Shown here: positions 41,602-50,306 of the stretch, in pieces
How the letters are laid out: the number at the start of each line of letters is the position of its first letter
How positions within the stretch are numbered: the stretch's first letter is position 1
Origin: Bradyrhizobium yuanmingense
Lineage (GTDB): Bacteria > Pseudomonadota > Alphaproteobacteria > Rhizobiales > Xanthobacteraceae
Length of the DNA stretch: 60,628 nucleotides
Assembly: GCF_029167105.1 (NCBI RefSeq)
Contig: NZ_JARFML010000044.1
Coordinates: forward strand, 1 to 60,628
Direction: 5' to 3'
Translations under genes and position numbers: made by a program
Notes under the pieces: model-generated
The model's input: only the letters and a program-made list of their open reading frames with translations
Told to the model about the DNA's origin: nothing
Databases searched by the model: none

Positions 41602-42789
41602 TCACGCCTTTTCCAGCGCCGCGGTCAGATCCTCGATCAGATCGTCGGCATGTTCCAGCCCCGTCGAGAAGCGGATGAAGCCCTCGCTGATGCCGAGCGC
41701 GGCGCGGTCTTCCGGCTTGAGGCGCTGATGCGTCGTGGTCGCCGGATGCGTGACGAGGCTCTTGGCGTCGCCGAGATTGTTGGAGATCTTGGCGAGCTTC
41801 AACTCGTTGAGCACACGGAACGCCGCCGCCTTGCCGCCCTTCACCTCGAAGCCGACCAGCGTCGAGCCGCCGCGCATCTGCTTCTTCACCAGCGCCGCCT
41901 GCGGATGATCGGCGCGGCCGGGATAGACCAGTCGCGAGATCTTGGGATGGCTCGCCAGCACCTCGGCGACGCGCGCGGCCGTGTCGGTCTGCGCGCGCAC
42001 GCGCACGCCCAGCGTCTCCAGGCCCTTGAGCAGCACCCAGGCGTTGAACGGCGAGATCGACGGGCCGGTCTGGCGCATGAAATTGTGGATGTGCTCGGCG
42101 ATGAAGGCTTCGGAGGACAGGATGATGCCGCCGAGACAGCGGCCCTGGCCGTCGATGTGCTTGGTCGCGGAGTAGACGACGACGTCGGCGCCGAGCGCGA
42201 GCGGGCTCTGCCAGATCGGCGTCGCAAACACGTTGTCGACGATGAGCCGCGCGCCGCCCTTGTGCGCGATCTCGGCGATCGAGGGGATGTCGAGCACGTC
42301 CAGCGTCGGGTTGGTCGGGCTCTCCAGGAAGAACGTCTTGGTGTTGGGTCTCAGCGCGCGCTGCCACTGGTCGAGATCGAGCCCGTCGACCAGCGTGGTC
42401 TCGATGCCGTAGCGCGGCAACAGGTCCTGGATGACGTAGAGGCACGAGCCGAACAGCGCGCGGGAAGCGACCACGTGATCGCCGGCCTTGAGCGGCGCCA
42501 GGATCGCGGTCGTCACCGCCGCCATGCCGGTTGCCGCCGAGCGCGCGGCCTCGGCGCCTTCGAGCTCGATCATGCGGCGCTCGAACATCGCAATCGTCGG
42601 GTTGGAATAGCGCGAATAGATGAAGCCGGGATCCTCGCCCTTGAAGCGCGCCTCGCACTCCTCCGCGCTGGCGTAGACGTAGCCTTGCGTCAGGAACAGC
42701 GCCTCCGAGGTCTCGCCATATTGCGAGCGCAGAGTGCCGGAATGGACCAGGCGGGTTTCGGGGCGATAGGCAGCAGACGACTTCGACAT
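41602..42789 (-). CDS. metZ: O-succinylhomoserine sulfhydrylase MetZ
   Basis: This 395-aa PLP enzyme of the Cys/Met metabolism family makes homocysteine from O-succinylhomoserine and sulfide. Motifs: YSRYSNPTIAMFE, PLP contacts SAATGMAAVTTAI, and the Schiff-base lysine in VVYSATKHIDGQGRCLGG. GGAGAGGGTCCT precedes the ATG. The gene is controlled by an upstream SAM-II riboswitch, which is a direct argument for a methionine role and separates it from cystathionine gamma-synthase homologs. Confidence 0.93.
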   Translation of the reverse strand: MSKSSAAYRPETRLVHSGTLRSQYGETSEALFLTQGYVYASAEECEARFKGEDPGFIYSRYSNPTIAMFERRMIELEGAEAARSAATGMAAVTTAILAPLKAGDHVVASRALFGSCLYVIQDLLPRYGIETTLVDGLDLDQWQRALRPNTKTFFLESPTNPTLDVLDIPSIAEIAHKGGARLIVDNVFATPIWQSPLALGADVVVYSATKHIDGQGRCLGGIILSSEAFIAEHIHNFMRQTGPSISPFNAWVLLKGLETLGVRVRAQTDTAARVAEVLASHPKISRLVYPGRADHPQAALVKKQMRGGSTLVGFEVKGGKAAAFRVLNELKLAKISNNLGDAKSLVTHPATTTHQRLKPEDRAALGISEGFIRFSTGLEHADDLIEDLTAALEKA

Positions 42790-42830
42790 AGGACCCTCTC
42801 CGACATGACCGTCGAGGCGAAAACGGTCAC

Positions 42831-42863
42831 AAAAAAACCGGCCTGGATATCTCCACGGGCCGG
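42831..42863 (-). terminator. Intrinsic terminator of the metZ riboswitch
   Basis: On the minus strand CCGGCC...GGCCGG with an inner TGGA/TCCA pair (42838-42863) is followed by seven U (42831-42837). The distal arm CCGGCC side (42858-42864) can instead pair with 42877-42883, an antiterminator. The switch from one to the other would depend on the aptamer just upstream. Confidence 0.85.
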
Positions 42864-42881
42864 GATCACAGAGGTCCCCGG

Positions 42882-42936
42882 CCTGTTTAGCGACTTATTT
42901 AACGTGGCTGCAAGCCGGCCGGCTCAAATCACCACG
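42882..42936 (-). ncRNA. SAM-II riboswitch aptamer (metA element)
   Basis: Read on the minus strand it contains the conserved blocks CGTGGTGATTTGAGC, CTTGCAGCCACG, TTAAATAAG and CGCTAAACAGG in order. These form the P1 helix (CGTGG/CCACG) and the H-type pseudoknot of the SAM-II family. It lies 93 bp upstream of metZ and is followed by a terminator, so binding of S-adenosylmethionine should switch metZ off. Confidence 0.92.
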
Positions 42937-43025
42937 GGATAAGTGATGCTCATATTCCGCAATGCCCTTTCCGTCAAGGCGTCCATCGGATAGCCGTAAA
43001 AGACTTGTATTTCCGGCATGGCCGG

Positions 43026-44162
43026 ATGCATTCGACGCCTGATGAGGACCCCCGGTTGACGTTCACGGTCGCCGCCGACGCCAATGGTATCCTGCCCGAC
43101 CGCATGATCGCGGCGATGGCGGAAGAAGGTCTCATCCTGCCCGCCTACGACTTCGTCGAGAGCCAGATCCAGCCGGCGAGCCTCGATCTGCGCCTTGGCG
43201 ACATCGCCTATCGGGTCCGTGCCAGCTTCCTCCCCGGGCCCGGTGCCACAGTCGCCGAGCGCATCGACGAGTTGAAGCTGCACGAGTTCAGCCTCGCCGA
43301 CGGCGCGGTGCTCGAGACCAACTGCGTCTACATCGTGCCGCTGCTGGAGAGCCTGGCGCTGCCGCCGGAGATCGTCGCTGCCGCCAATCCGAAAAGCTCG
43401 ACCGGCCGGCTCGACGTCTTCACCCGCGTGATCGCCGACGGCACCCGTCGCTTCGACATGATCGGCGCCGGCTATCACGGCCCGCTCTATGCCGAGATCA
43501 GCCCGAAGACGTTTCCGGTGCTGGTGCGCGAGGGCTCGCGTCTCAGCCAGGTGCGCTTCCGCACCGGCGATGCCATCCTCAATGCCGACGAGCTCGATGC
43601 GCTGCATGCGAGCGAACGTCTCGTCGACATCGACGATGCCGATCTGTCCGGCGGCGTCGCCGTCTCGGTCGATCTGTCGGGCGAGAAGGCGAGCGGCTTC
43701 GTCGGCTACCGCGCCAAGCGCCACACCGGCGTCGTCGATGTCGACCGCCGCGCGGGCTACGCGGTGGAGGATTTCTGGGAGCCGATCTCGGCGCGCCCCG
43801 ACGGCAGCTTGATCCTCGACCCCGGCGAGTTCTACATCCTCGCCTCCAAGGAAGCGGTGCAGGTGCCGCCGGATTACGCCGCGGAGATGGTGCCGTTCGA
43901 TCCCCTGGTCGGCGAATTCCGCGTGCACTATGCCGGCTTCTTCGATCCCGGCTTCGGCTATGCCGGCGCCGGCGGGCTAGGCTCGCGCGCCGTGCTGGAG
44001 GTGCGCTCGCGCGAGGTGCCGTTCATCCTCGAGCACGGCCAGATCGTCGGCCGCCTCGTCTACGAGAAGATGCTGGCCCGCCCCGACGCGATGTACGGCC
44101 AGCGCATCGGCTCGAACTACCAGGCGCAGGGCCTGAAGCTCTCGAAGCATTTCCGCGTGTAG
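43026..44162 (+). CDS. Two-domain 2'-deoxycytidine 5'-triphosphate deaminase
   Basis: This 378-aa protein is a tandem duplication of the dCTP deaminase/dUTPase fold, twice the usual length of Dcd (about 190). Each half has recognisable pieces: QPASLDLRLGDIAYRV and ANPKSSTGRLDVFTRVIADG in the first; LILDPGEFYILASKEAVQVP and EVRSREVPFILEHGQIVGRL in the second. It would convert dCTP to dUTP for thymidylate supply. The ATG at 43026 is preferred; a TTG seven codons earlier is open. Confidence 0.85.
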   Translation: MHSTPDEDPRLTFTVAADANGILPDRMIAAMAEEGLILPAYDFVESQIQPASLDLRLGDIAYRVRASFLPGPGATVAERIDELKLHEFSLADGAVLETNCVYIVPLLESLALPPEIVAAANPKSSTGRLDVFTRVIADGTRRFDMIGAGYHGPLYAEISPKTFPVLVREGSRLSQVRFRTGDAILNADELDALHASERLVDIDDADLSGGVAVSVDLSGEKASGFVGYRAKRHTGVVDVDRRAGYAVEDFWEPISARPDGSLILDPGEFYILASKEAVQVPPDYAAEMVPFDPLVGEFRVHYAGFFDPGFGYAGAGGLGSRAVLEVRSREVPFILEHGQIVGRLVYEKMLARPDAMYGQRIGSNYQAQGLKLSKHFRV

Positions 44163-44171
44163 CAATATTCC

Positions 44172-44247
44172 GTAGCCCGGATGAGCGAAGCGACATCCGG
44201 GAACAGTTTTCCCACATATCGCTTCGCTCATGCGGGCTACCGCTGAA
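44172..44247. repeat. Short intergenic inverted repeat
   Basis: GTAGCCCGGATGAGCGAAGCGA near the left end and TCGCTTCATGCGGGCTAC type sequence near the right end are mirror images with one slip. It is a common short palindromic element of this genus. Confidence 0.6.
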
Positions 44248-44315
44248 AGCGCGTCTGGTTGCGTCACCCGATCCGCGATGACACACTCCGGCAAAACAAC
44301 AAGCCGGGAGCGAAC

Positions 44316-45368
44316 ATGACCACCGCACCAGACCTCGCGCAGGAAGCGCAATGGAAGCGCTGGCGTGCCGTCGCCGATCTCTATCACGCCTGTTTCACCG
44401 GGCTGATCCTCACCGTCGTCACGCGCCGCGGCACGGCGGATGCCGCAGAATTCGTCTTCCGCGTGTTTCGTCGCCAGCAGCAGGAGCGTTTCCTGCCGGG
44501 GCTCAGGAAGCTCGGGATCGACCATCTGCCGCCGGCGGTCGCGGCTGCGCAATACCACTATCTCTCCAACTGGATCGGCGGCGTGCATGTCGAATACATG
44601 TACGAGAGCGATACCAAGGCCTGGATCCGCTATCCGCCGCCGCGCTGGATCTGGAAGGGCACCGCGATCTGTGGTGTGCCGGGCGAAGTCTCCCGCGCCA
44701 TGCTGCGCGGCTGGCACGCCAACAATGGCGCGGCTCTCGGCGATCTCAGGCTCGGCTTCGTCTGCACCAAGCAGAGCGTCGACGGCCAGGACGGGCTCGA
44801 AGGCTACTACCATCTCTACGACCATCCGCTCGAGCTCGACCAGCGCCTCGTGTTCGCGCGCCACCTCGAAGCACCTTTGTTCGATGCGAAGACGGCGCCC
44901 GCCCTGCCGGTCGCGAGCTGGCCAAGACCGCGGCTGGAAAAGGCCTATCGCAACTACGCGATGGAATATGTCCGCACCGCCGCGCCCGTGATGGTGCAGC
45001 TGTTCGGCCCGGAGGATGCCGGCTATCTGCTGCACCTCACCGGCAAGCTGATCGGCATGCAATATTTCGACGAGGTCGCCGCGGCGCTGGCGACGACCCG
45101 CGGCGGCGCGCGAGAATTCGTATCGTTCCTGAACGCGCTGCTCGCCGCGCAGGATGATGCGGCCGAGATGACGCAATCGGAAGGCACGTTCGAGATCCGC
45201 CAGCAGAGCTGGAAGCTGATGGACGACGTCGCTGACACTCACCGCGCCTGCGCTAAGCTGCTGGAGGGATTGTTCGAGGGTCTCGCCGCAGGCTGCGGCC
45301 GGCATATCGGCGTGCAAATGCGCGCCGCTGCAGGCGGTCGCCCGCCGCTGGTGTGGACCATCGGTTAG
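44316..45368 (+). CDS. Hypothetical protein, 350 aa
   Basis: I recognise no family. The product begins MTTAPDLAQEAQWKRWRAVA, is soluble and rich in aromatic residues. Notable parts are YHYLSNWIGGVHVEYMYESD, IRYPPPRWIWKGTAICGVPG and WHANNGAALGDLRLGFVCTK in the first half. A helical second half (YAMEYVRTAAPVMVQLFGPE, YLLHLTGKLIGMQYFDEVAA) follows. GGGAG 5 bp before the ATG supports this start. A ligand-binding or enzyme role is likely from its compact globular make-up, but not assignable. It stands alone between two repeats. Confidence 0.75.
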   Translation: MTTAPDLAQEAQWKRWRAVADLYHACFTGLILTVVTRRGTADAAEFVFRVFRRQQQERFLPGLRKLGIDHLPPAVAAAQYHYLSNWIGGVHVEYMYESDTKAWIRYPPPRWIWKGTAICGVPGEVSRAMLRGWHANNGAALGDLRLGFVCTKQSVDGQDGLEGYYHLYDHPLELDQRLVFARHLEAPLFDAKTAPALPVASWPRPRLEKAYRNYAMEYVRTAAPVMVQLFGPEDAGYLLHLTGKLIGMQYFDEVAAALATTRGGAREFVSFLNALLAAQDDAAEMTQSEGTFEIRQQSWKLMDDVADTHRACAKLLEGLFEGLAAGCGRHIGVQMRAAAGGRPPLVWTIG

Positions 45369-45379
45369 GTGAGCGTCGC

Positions 45380-45535
45380 GGCGGGCTTCACCTCGCCCCG
45401 CTTGCGGAGAGAGGTCGGATTGCATCGAAGATGCAATCCGGGTGAGGGGGAGCCTCCGCGAGTCCAGCCCTCGCCGTCTTCGCGGAGAGAGCCCCTCACC
45501 CCAACCCTTTCCCCGTCAGAACGGGGAGAGGGAGA
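45380..45535. repeat. Intergenic repeat upstream of the MATE gene
   Basis: GAGAGGTCGGATTGCATCGAAGATGCAATCCGGGTGAGGGG on the left (with the perfect small palindrome GATTGCATC/GATGCAATC at 45418-45435) and CCTCACCCCAACCCTTTCCC, CGGGGAGAGGG on the right. It is related to the left-edge element. The rest of the 340-bp gap 45369-45709 shows no gene. Confidence 0.65.
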
Positions 45536-45709
45536 AGAACTAATTCGAGCGCTTGAAATGCGCTGCCGCAGGGCACGCCTGCATCAGGCGCAGGCGGAAG
45601 CGCCGCGCGCCGTGCTAACACGCCTCAGCCGCGCCATTCGCGCGAACGACGCCATTGGCACACCAAGTGATTGCTGCGCCGCAAACGGCGCCTGCGCCCG
45701 GGAGAGGAC

Positions 45710-47152
45710 ATGTCCGACATCGCCGAAATCCCGGTCGATGAGCAAGAGCGCCCGCTGCCGCCGCCCCCGCCGCCGATCAGAAGCGCCCTGACCGACGGGC
45801 CGATCCTGCGCACGCTGCTCTCGCTCGCCTGGCCGAACGCGATCGGTCTGTCGGCCGGTATCTGCGTGGTGATCGCCGAGACCTCCTATGTCGGCCGGCT
45901 CGGCGTCGAGGCGCTGGCCGCGATGGCGCTGGTGTTTCCGACGATCATCCTGACCATGACGATGTCCGGCGGCGCCATGGGCGGCGCGGTGGCCTCGGCT
46001 ATCGCGCGTGCGCTCGGCGCCGGCAATCGCGAGCGCGCCGGCGCATTGGCCGTGCACGCGATGCTGATCGGCATCAGCTTCGGCCTGGTCTTCATGTTGG
46101 GCATGCTGGTTTTCGGGCCGAGAGTGCTCGAGATGCTCGGCGGCCGCGGCGATGTGCTGACGCATGCGATTGCCTACACGCAGGTGTTCTTCGGCGGCGC
46201 CCTGCTGCCCTGGCTGCTCAACACCATGGCGGGCATCTTGCGCGGCACCGGCAACATGAAGCTGCCCTCGTTCCTGATCCTCAATTCAGCGGCTTGGCAG
46301 ATCGTGCTCGGCGGCACGCTCGGTCTCGGGCTCGGGCCAGTGCCGCAGTTCGGCATGCGCGGCGTCGCCGCCGGCGCGCTGATCGCCTACACCATGAACA
46401 TCGGCATCATGAGCTGGTACCTGTTCTCCGGCCGCGCGCGGATCACGCTGAAGCTGCGCGGCCTGCGTATCCAATGGGCGATGTTCTTCGACATCCTCAA
46501 GGTCGGCGCCATCGCCTGCTTCTCGCCGCTGCAATCGGTGCTGACGGTCTCGATCTTCACGCACATGCTGGCGCAGTTCGGCACTGCGATCCTCGCCGGC
46601 TACGGCGTCGGCGCAAGGCTGGAATTTTTGCTGACCTCGATCGCGTTCTCGTTCGGCATCGCATGCGTGCCGATGGTCGGGATGGCGATCGGCGCCGGCC
46701 GCATCGCGCGGGCCCGGCGCATCGCCTGGACCGCCAGCGTTGCCGCTTTCGTGGCGGTCGGCGCGCCGGCGTGCCTCGTGGCGATCTTCCCCGATCTTTG
46801 GGTCAACATGTTCACCGACAGCGTGGCGGTGCGCGCGGCGAGCCATCAATATCTTTCGACCGTCGGGCCGTTCTACGCCTTCTTCGGCCTTGCGACGACG
46901 ATGTATTTTTCCTCGCAAGGCGCGGCCAAGGTGATCGGCCCGGTGCTGGCGCAGACCGCGCGGCTGATCTACATCGCCGGAATCGGCTGGTGGCTGTCGA
47001 CGCACGGCGCCAGCGCGCAGAGCTTCTTCTGGCTCGCCGCGAGCTCGATGGTCGTGCTCGGCCTCTTGTCGTGCTCCAGCGTCGTGCTGACACGCTGGGG
47101 GCCGCGCGAGACGAAGCCTGCGATCAAGCCGGCGCTTTCGGCTGGCAATTAG
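45710..47152 (+). CDS. MATE-family efflux transporter
   Basis: This 480-aa inner-membrane protein has twelve membrane segments. A proline-rich cytoplasmic N-terminus precedes the first MATE repeat (SLAWPNAIGLSAGICVVIAE; RLGVEALAAMALVFP) and the second (FFDILKVGAIACFSPLQSVL; FGTAILAGYGVGARLEFLLT). GGGAGAGG lies 2-3 bp before the ATG. It would export a drug-like or metabolite cation in exchange for Na+ or H+. Its stop overlaps the stop of the convergent gene. Confidence 0.9.
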   Translation: MSDIAEIPVDEQERPLPPPPPPIRSALTDGPILRTLLSLAWPNAIGLSAGICVVIAETSYVGRLGVEALAAMALVFPTIILTMTMSGGAMGGAVASAIARALGAGNRERAGALAVHAMLIGISFGLVFMLGMLVFGPRVLEMLGGRGDVLTHAIAYTQVFFGGALLPWLLNTMAGILRGTGNMKLPSFLILNSAAWQIVLGGTLGLGLGPVPQFGMRGVAAGALIAYTMNIGIMSWYLFSGRARITLKLRGLRIQWAMFFDILKVGAIACFSPLQSVLTVSIFTHMLAQFGTAILAGYGVGARLEFLLTSIAFSFGIACVPMVGMAIGAGRIARARRIAWTASVAAFVAVGAPACLVAIFPDLWVNMFTDSVAVRAASHQYLSTVGPFYAFFGLATTMYFSSQGAAKVIGPVLAQTARLIYIAGIGWWLSTHGASAQSFFWLAASSMVVLGLLSCSSVVLTRWGPRETKPAIKPALSAGN

Positions 47153-47628
47153 CGACGCTTGTGGCGGCGATGGCCGCCGCCGCCGGTATTGGCGAGCCGC
47201 ATCAATTGCGGGATCATCGCCATCATGTCGCTGCCGCCGGTGCCGCCGAGCATGCCCATGATGTCGCCGCCGCCCATGCTGCCGATCCCGACCGGCATGG
47301 TGCCGCCGCCCATCGGCGCGTAACCGCCGTAGCTCGGTGTTCCGAATCCGCCGCCGAAATTGCCGCCGCCCATCATGCCGCCGAGCCCGCCGCCGCCGTT
47401 CTCCATCATGCGGCTCATCATCGGGCCCATGGTCTGCATCAGCATGGCGAAGCGGCGCTTGCCCATCTTCGCCTTCATCATCTCCAGCATCGGCGCCATC
47501 TGGGTCATCATGTCCTCGCCGCCGGCACCGCCGCCGCCGAGGAATTGCGCCTTTGCCGGCACGCTCGAGATCGAAAACAGCAGCAGCACCGCGGCTGCCT
47601 GACAGATCACCTTGTCCGCACCTCTCAT
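47149..47628 (-). CDS. Secreted Met/Gly-rich protein, 159 aa
   Basis: The signal peptide MRGADKVICQAAAVLLLFSI is cleaved near AKAQ. The mature part is extraordinarily rich in methionine and glycine: EDMMTQMAPMLEMMKAKMGK, MQTMGPMMSRMMENGGGG, then GGMMGGGNFGGGFGTPSYGG and a basic GGGGHRRHKRR end. GAGGAG 6 bp before the ATG fixes the start. Methionine clusters in periplasmic proteins often bind Cu(I), or serve as oxidation sinks; neither is shown. Its stop overlaps the MATE stop by two bases. Confidence 0.75.
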   Translation of the reverse strand: MRGADKVICQAAAVLLLFSISSVPAKAQFLGGGGAGGEDMMTQMAPMLEMMKAKMGKRRFAMLMQTMGPMMSRMMENGGGGLGGMMGGGNFGGGFGTPSYGGYAPMGGGTMPVGIGSMGGGDIMGMLGGTGGSDMMAMIPQLMRLANTGGGGHRRHKRR

Positions 47629-47741
47629 GGCATGCTCCTCGCGTGCGTGGCGCCGCCGGGAGAGCGGAGCCGACCGGACGCACGCGGGCATGGTTACGGC
47701 CGGCGAGGACGCGCTTCTGTGAGAAAACTCACAGTGAATGA

Positions 47742-48143
47742 TCAGGCCGAAGCGGGCGGAAACGCCTTGTGCATGGCGGCGACCGCCTCCTTGGTTTGTC
47801 CCTGAACGTAAGGCGCGAGCTCGTTCGGCAGCATGTCGATGATCCAGACGAGGCGGCAGCTCGCCTCACCCTCGGCAATAACCTGCACCGAGGCGCTGTA
47901 ATGCCTCAGCCGCTCGTTGCTGATGGCGTAGACGAGGCGCCGCCGCGCATCGTCGCAATCGACCAGCACTTCGCGCGCCACCGAGCCGTTGGCGAAGGTA
48001 ACGATGCGCGCATCACCGTCGAGCGTGCACGCCGTGACGAAGCCCGGCACCAGCCGCCGATGCAGCGCGCCGAAATCATGCACCGCGTCCCAGACGTCGC
48101 GCGCGGAGGCGGGGAGGGAGATGTCGTTGTGGATGGAGGCCAT
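47742..48143 (-). CDS. SRPBCC-family protein
   Basis: This 133-aa START/Bet v1-like protein begins MASIHNDISLPASARDVWDA, the usual first strand and helix of the fold, followed by VTACTLDGDARIVTFANGSV and RRRLVYAISNERLRHYSASV. GGAGAGACC precedes the ATG. These proteins bind hydrophobic ligands in a cavity, or act as polyketide cyclases; the ligand is unknown. Confidence 0.85.
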   Translation of the reverse strand: MASIHNDISLPASARDVWDAVHDFGALHRRLVPGFVTACTLDGDARIVTFANGSVAREVLVDCDDARRRLVYAISNERLRHYSASVQVIAEGEASCRLVWIIDMLPNELAPYVQGQTKEAVAAMHKAFPPASA

Positions 48144-48167
48144 GGTCTCTCCTATCAGGTGGAATCC

Positions 48168-48265
48168 GTAGGGTGGGCAAAGGCGCGCTCTTCGCGCGCC
48201 GTGCCCACCATTCATCGGCGTTGTCGCGAGCAGTTGGTGGGCACGCTACGCTTTGCCCACCCTAC
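48168..48265. repeat. Intergenic inverted repeat, TAGGGTGGG family
   Basis: Perfect 15-bp outer arms, GTAGGGTGGGCAAAG (48168-48182) and CTTTGCCCACCCTAC (48251-48265). Inner GTGCCCACC and GGTGGGCAC pair as well. The same family is found at 41.5 kb. Confidence 0.85.
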
Positions 48266-48288
48266 AAGTGCTCGTGCGCGGCGGCGCT

Positions 48289-48648
48289 TCACACGCAGAC
48301 CGCCTCGACATTGTTGCCATCAGGATCGATCAGGAACGCCGCGTAATAGGTCGGGCTGTAATCCCTGCGCGGCCCGGCGCCGCCATTGTCGCGGCCGCCG
48401 CTTCTGAGGCCTTCGCTGTGAAATGCCTTGACCGCTTCATGATCCCCGGCGCGGAAGGCGATGTGGACGCCGTCGGCCTTGCGGCCCTTGTTCAGATGCA
48501 GCCACAGCGCCGGCTCGCCCTTCGGCCCGAAGCCGGCATAACCGTCGCCGCTCGAGCACAGGACAAAGCCGAGCGGCGCCAGCACCGCGCTGTAGAAGCG
48601 CGTGGCAGCGTCGAGGTCGGCAACGCGCAATCCGATGTGGTCGTACAT
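48289..48648 (-). CDS. VOC-family glyoxalase-like protein
   Basis: This 119-aa protein begins MYDHIGLRVADLDAATRFYS and ends AAFLIDPDGNNVEAVCV, the two halves of a VOC domain with metal-ligand positions H4 and E near the end. GGAG is 6 bp before the ATG at 48648; an upstream in-frame ATG at 48660 is less well placed. Substrate unknown. It lies downstream of an AraC regulator on the same strand (58 bp between the genes). Confidence 0.87.
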   Translation of the reverse strand: MYDHIGLRVADLDAATRFYSAVLAPLGFVLCSSGDGYAGFGPKGEPALWLHLNKGRKADGVHIAFRAGDHEAVKAFHSEGLRSGGRDNGGAGPRRDYSPTYYAAFLIDPDGNNVEAVCV

Positions 48649-48706
48649 GTTCGTCTCCATTGCGGAAAAGCGTGCCGCGAATGGCACGCGCCGGAGACGA
48701 CCCTAG

Positions 48707-49546
48707 TCAGTTGAGGGCAAGCTGCTCTTGGAGAATCTTGCGCTCCCCCTTCGACGCCTGCCGGAACTTGGTCGGCGACACGCCGGCGGCGCGATGGAAG
48801 GTGCGGACGAAATTGGAGAGATCGCCGAAGCCGACGTCATAGGCGATGTCGGTGACGGCGATGTCGTCGTCAGCGAGCAGCCGTGCCGCGTGGCGCAGCC
48901 GCGAGCGCACGAGATATTGATGCGGGGTGACGCCGAGCACGGCCGAGAACAGCCGCAGGAAGTGAAACGGGCTCAATCCCGCCTGCTTGGCTGCCTGCTC
49001 GAGGTCGAGCTCGGCATGCGAGTTGTCGTCGATCCACAGCGCCGCCTCCACCGCGCGGCGGCGGTCGCGTGCGGTGGGGGTGGCCGGCTTGCGCGCTTTG
49101 CCCGAGACAGCATCGACAAAACGGCCGGCCAGGATCTGGCCGATCTCGTCGAGGCCGAGATCGCTGTTGCCATCTGCTGCCGTCTGGGCCAGCTCGCCCA
49201 GCACCATCAGCTCGGGCAGCGGCGGCGTCGCGCCGATCTGCCAGACCTCGCGCCGCCCGCCGAGGGCGTCGACCAAATCCTCGCTGAAGAAGAAGCCGAG
49301 GCAGACGTCGCCGGATACGTGCTCATGCGTGCAGGTGTATTCCTCGCCGGGAGCGCCGATCAGCATCGAGCCCGCCACCAGCTCGAAGAAGCCGGCACGA
49401 CAACGACAGCCGAAGCTGCCGGAGCGCACATAGGCGATGGAATGGCCGGTGCGGCATTCCGCAAACGGCGTGTCGTCCGGTCCCGCATCGCAGCGAAACT
49501 CGGAAGCACTTATCGATGGCGTCGTCAGCAGCGTGTTGGCCTGCAT
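48707..49546 (-). CDS. AraC-family regulator
   Basis: This 279-aa regulator has a cupin-like N-terminal domain (SIAYVRSGSFGCRCRAGFFE, GAPGEEYTCTHEHVSGDVCL) with several Cys and His that could bind a metal. The C-terminal AraC HTH spans about 172-270 (LDLEQAAKQAGLSPFHFLRL, VTDIAYDVGFGDLSNFVRTF). It lies 9 bp downstream of ogt, on the same strand, and upstream of the VOC gene; the three may form one unit. Confidence 0.87.
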   Translation of the reverse strand: MQANTLLTTPSISASEFRCDAGPDDTPFAECRTGHSIAYVRSGSFGCRCRAGFFELVAGSMLIGAPGEEYTCTHEHVSGDVCLGFFFSEDLVDALGGRREVWQIGATPPLPELMVLGELAQTAADGNSDLGLDEIGQILAGRFVDAVSGKARKPATPTARDRRRAVEAALWIDDNSHAELDLEQAAKQAGLSPFHFLRLFSAVLGVTPHQYLVRSRLRHAARLLADDDIAVTDIAYDVGFGDLSNFVRTFHRAAGVSPTKFRQASKGERKILQEQLALN

Positions 49547-49555
49547 GCCGCCTAT

Positions 49556-50134
49556 TTAGGAAGGCGCCCGCGGCGGAGCAACCGGCAGCAGCACCTCGAA
49601 CAGCGTCTTGCTGGCGATGGGATGAGCGCCTTCGAGCGCCAGCAGCCGCCGCTTGGAGATCACGCCGCCATAGGGCGAGAGCCGGTCGGTGTAATTGCCG
49701 GCCTCCAGCACCCGGTGGCAGGGCACGATCAGCATGAATGGATTTTTCGCAATCGCCTGCGCCACGGAATAGGACGCGCCGGAGGCGCCCAGCGCCCGGG
49801 CGACCTCCTGATAGGTGCGCGTTTCCCCGCGCGGAATGCTGCAGGCGTACTCGTAGACGCGCCGGTCGAAGCCCGGCACCCCGCCGGCGTCCAGGCTGAC
49901 CTCGGAAAAATCGGGATCGTGACCCTGCAGCAGGCCCGTGATGCCCTCGATCGCAAGCTCGGCGTTTTCGGACGGGCGCTGCTCCCGCGCCTCGGGATGG
50001 ACCTGGAAAATCCGGCGGCGGGTGTCGATCTCCCGCGCCTCCGGCAATTGCACGGCGACCACGCCGGTGCCGCTCCAGATGATGCCGCAACGGCCGATGG
50101 CCGTATCGAATATCGCGTAAGCCCGCCCCACCAT
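49556..50134 (-). CDS. ogt: Methylated-DNA-protein-cysteine methyltransferase
   Basis: This 192-aa suicide repair enzyme removes methyl groups from O6-methylguanine. The acceptor cysteine lies in the invariant IVPCHRVLEAG motif, followed by YGGVISKRRLLALEG; RRVYEYACSIPRGETRTYQE is the DNA-binding part. A GTG two codons before the ATG is an alternative start. It is a stand-alone Ogt without the Ada regulatory domain; the neighbouring AraC protein is separate. Confidence 0.92.
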   Translation of the reverse strand: MVGRAYAIFDTAIGRCGIIWSGTGVVAVQLPEAREIDTRRRIFQVHPEAREQRPSENAELAIEGITGLLQGHDPDFSEVSLDAGGVPGFDRRVYEYACSIPRGETRTYQEVARALGASGASYSVAQAIAKNPFMLIVPCHRVLEAGNYTDRLSPYGGVISKRRLLALEGAHPIASKTLFEVLLPVAPPRAPS

Positions 50135-50306
50135 GCACACGCCCCACTCAGTGCACGTTTCTCCCCGGAGAAGCGATCATAACACCGCCACAATCCGGCG
50201 CACCTGGAATCTTATCAGGACGTTAACAACCGCCCGGCCGTTCGCGCCAAACCGCTTGGCGGCAGGCGCCGTCTCGGCTAATCAAGAGGGGCGCAAAGCG
50301 CGCATC

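Noticed and set aside
48707..50134. Split Ada protein (AraC regulator plus Ogt)
   Set aside because: The AraC protein lacks the Ada N-terminal methyl-acceptor domain and PCHR; the two are separate complete proteins.
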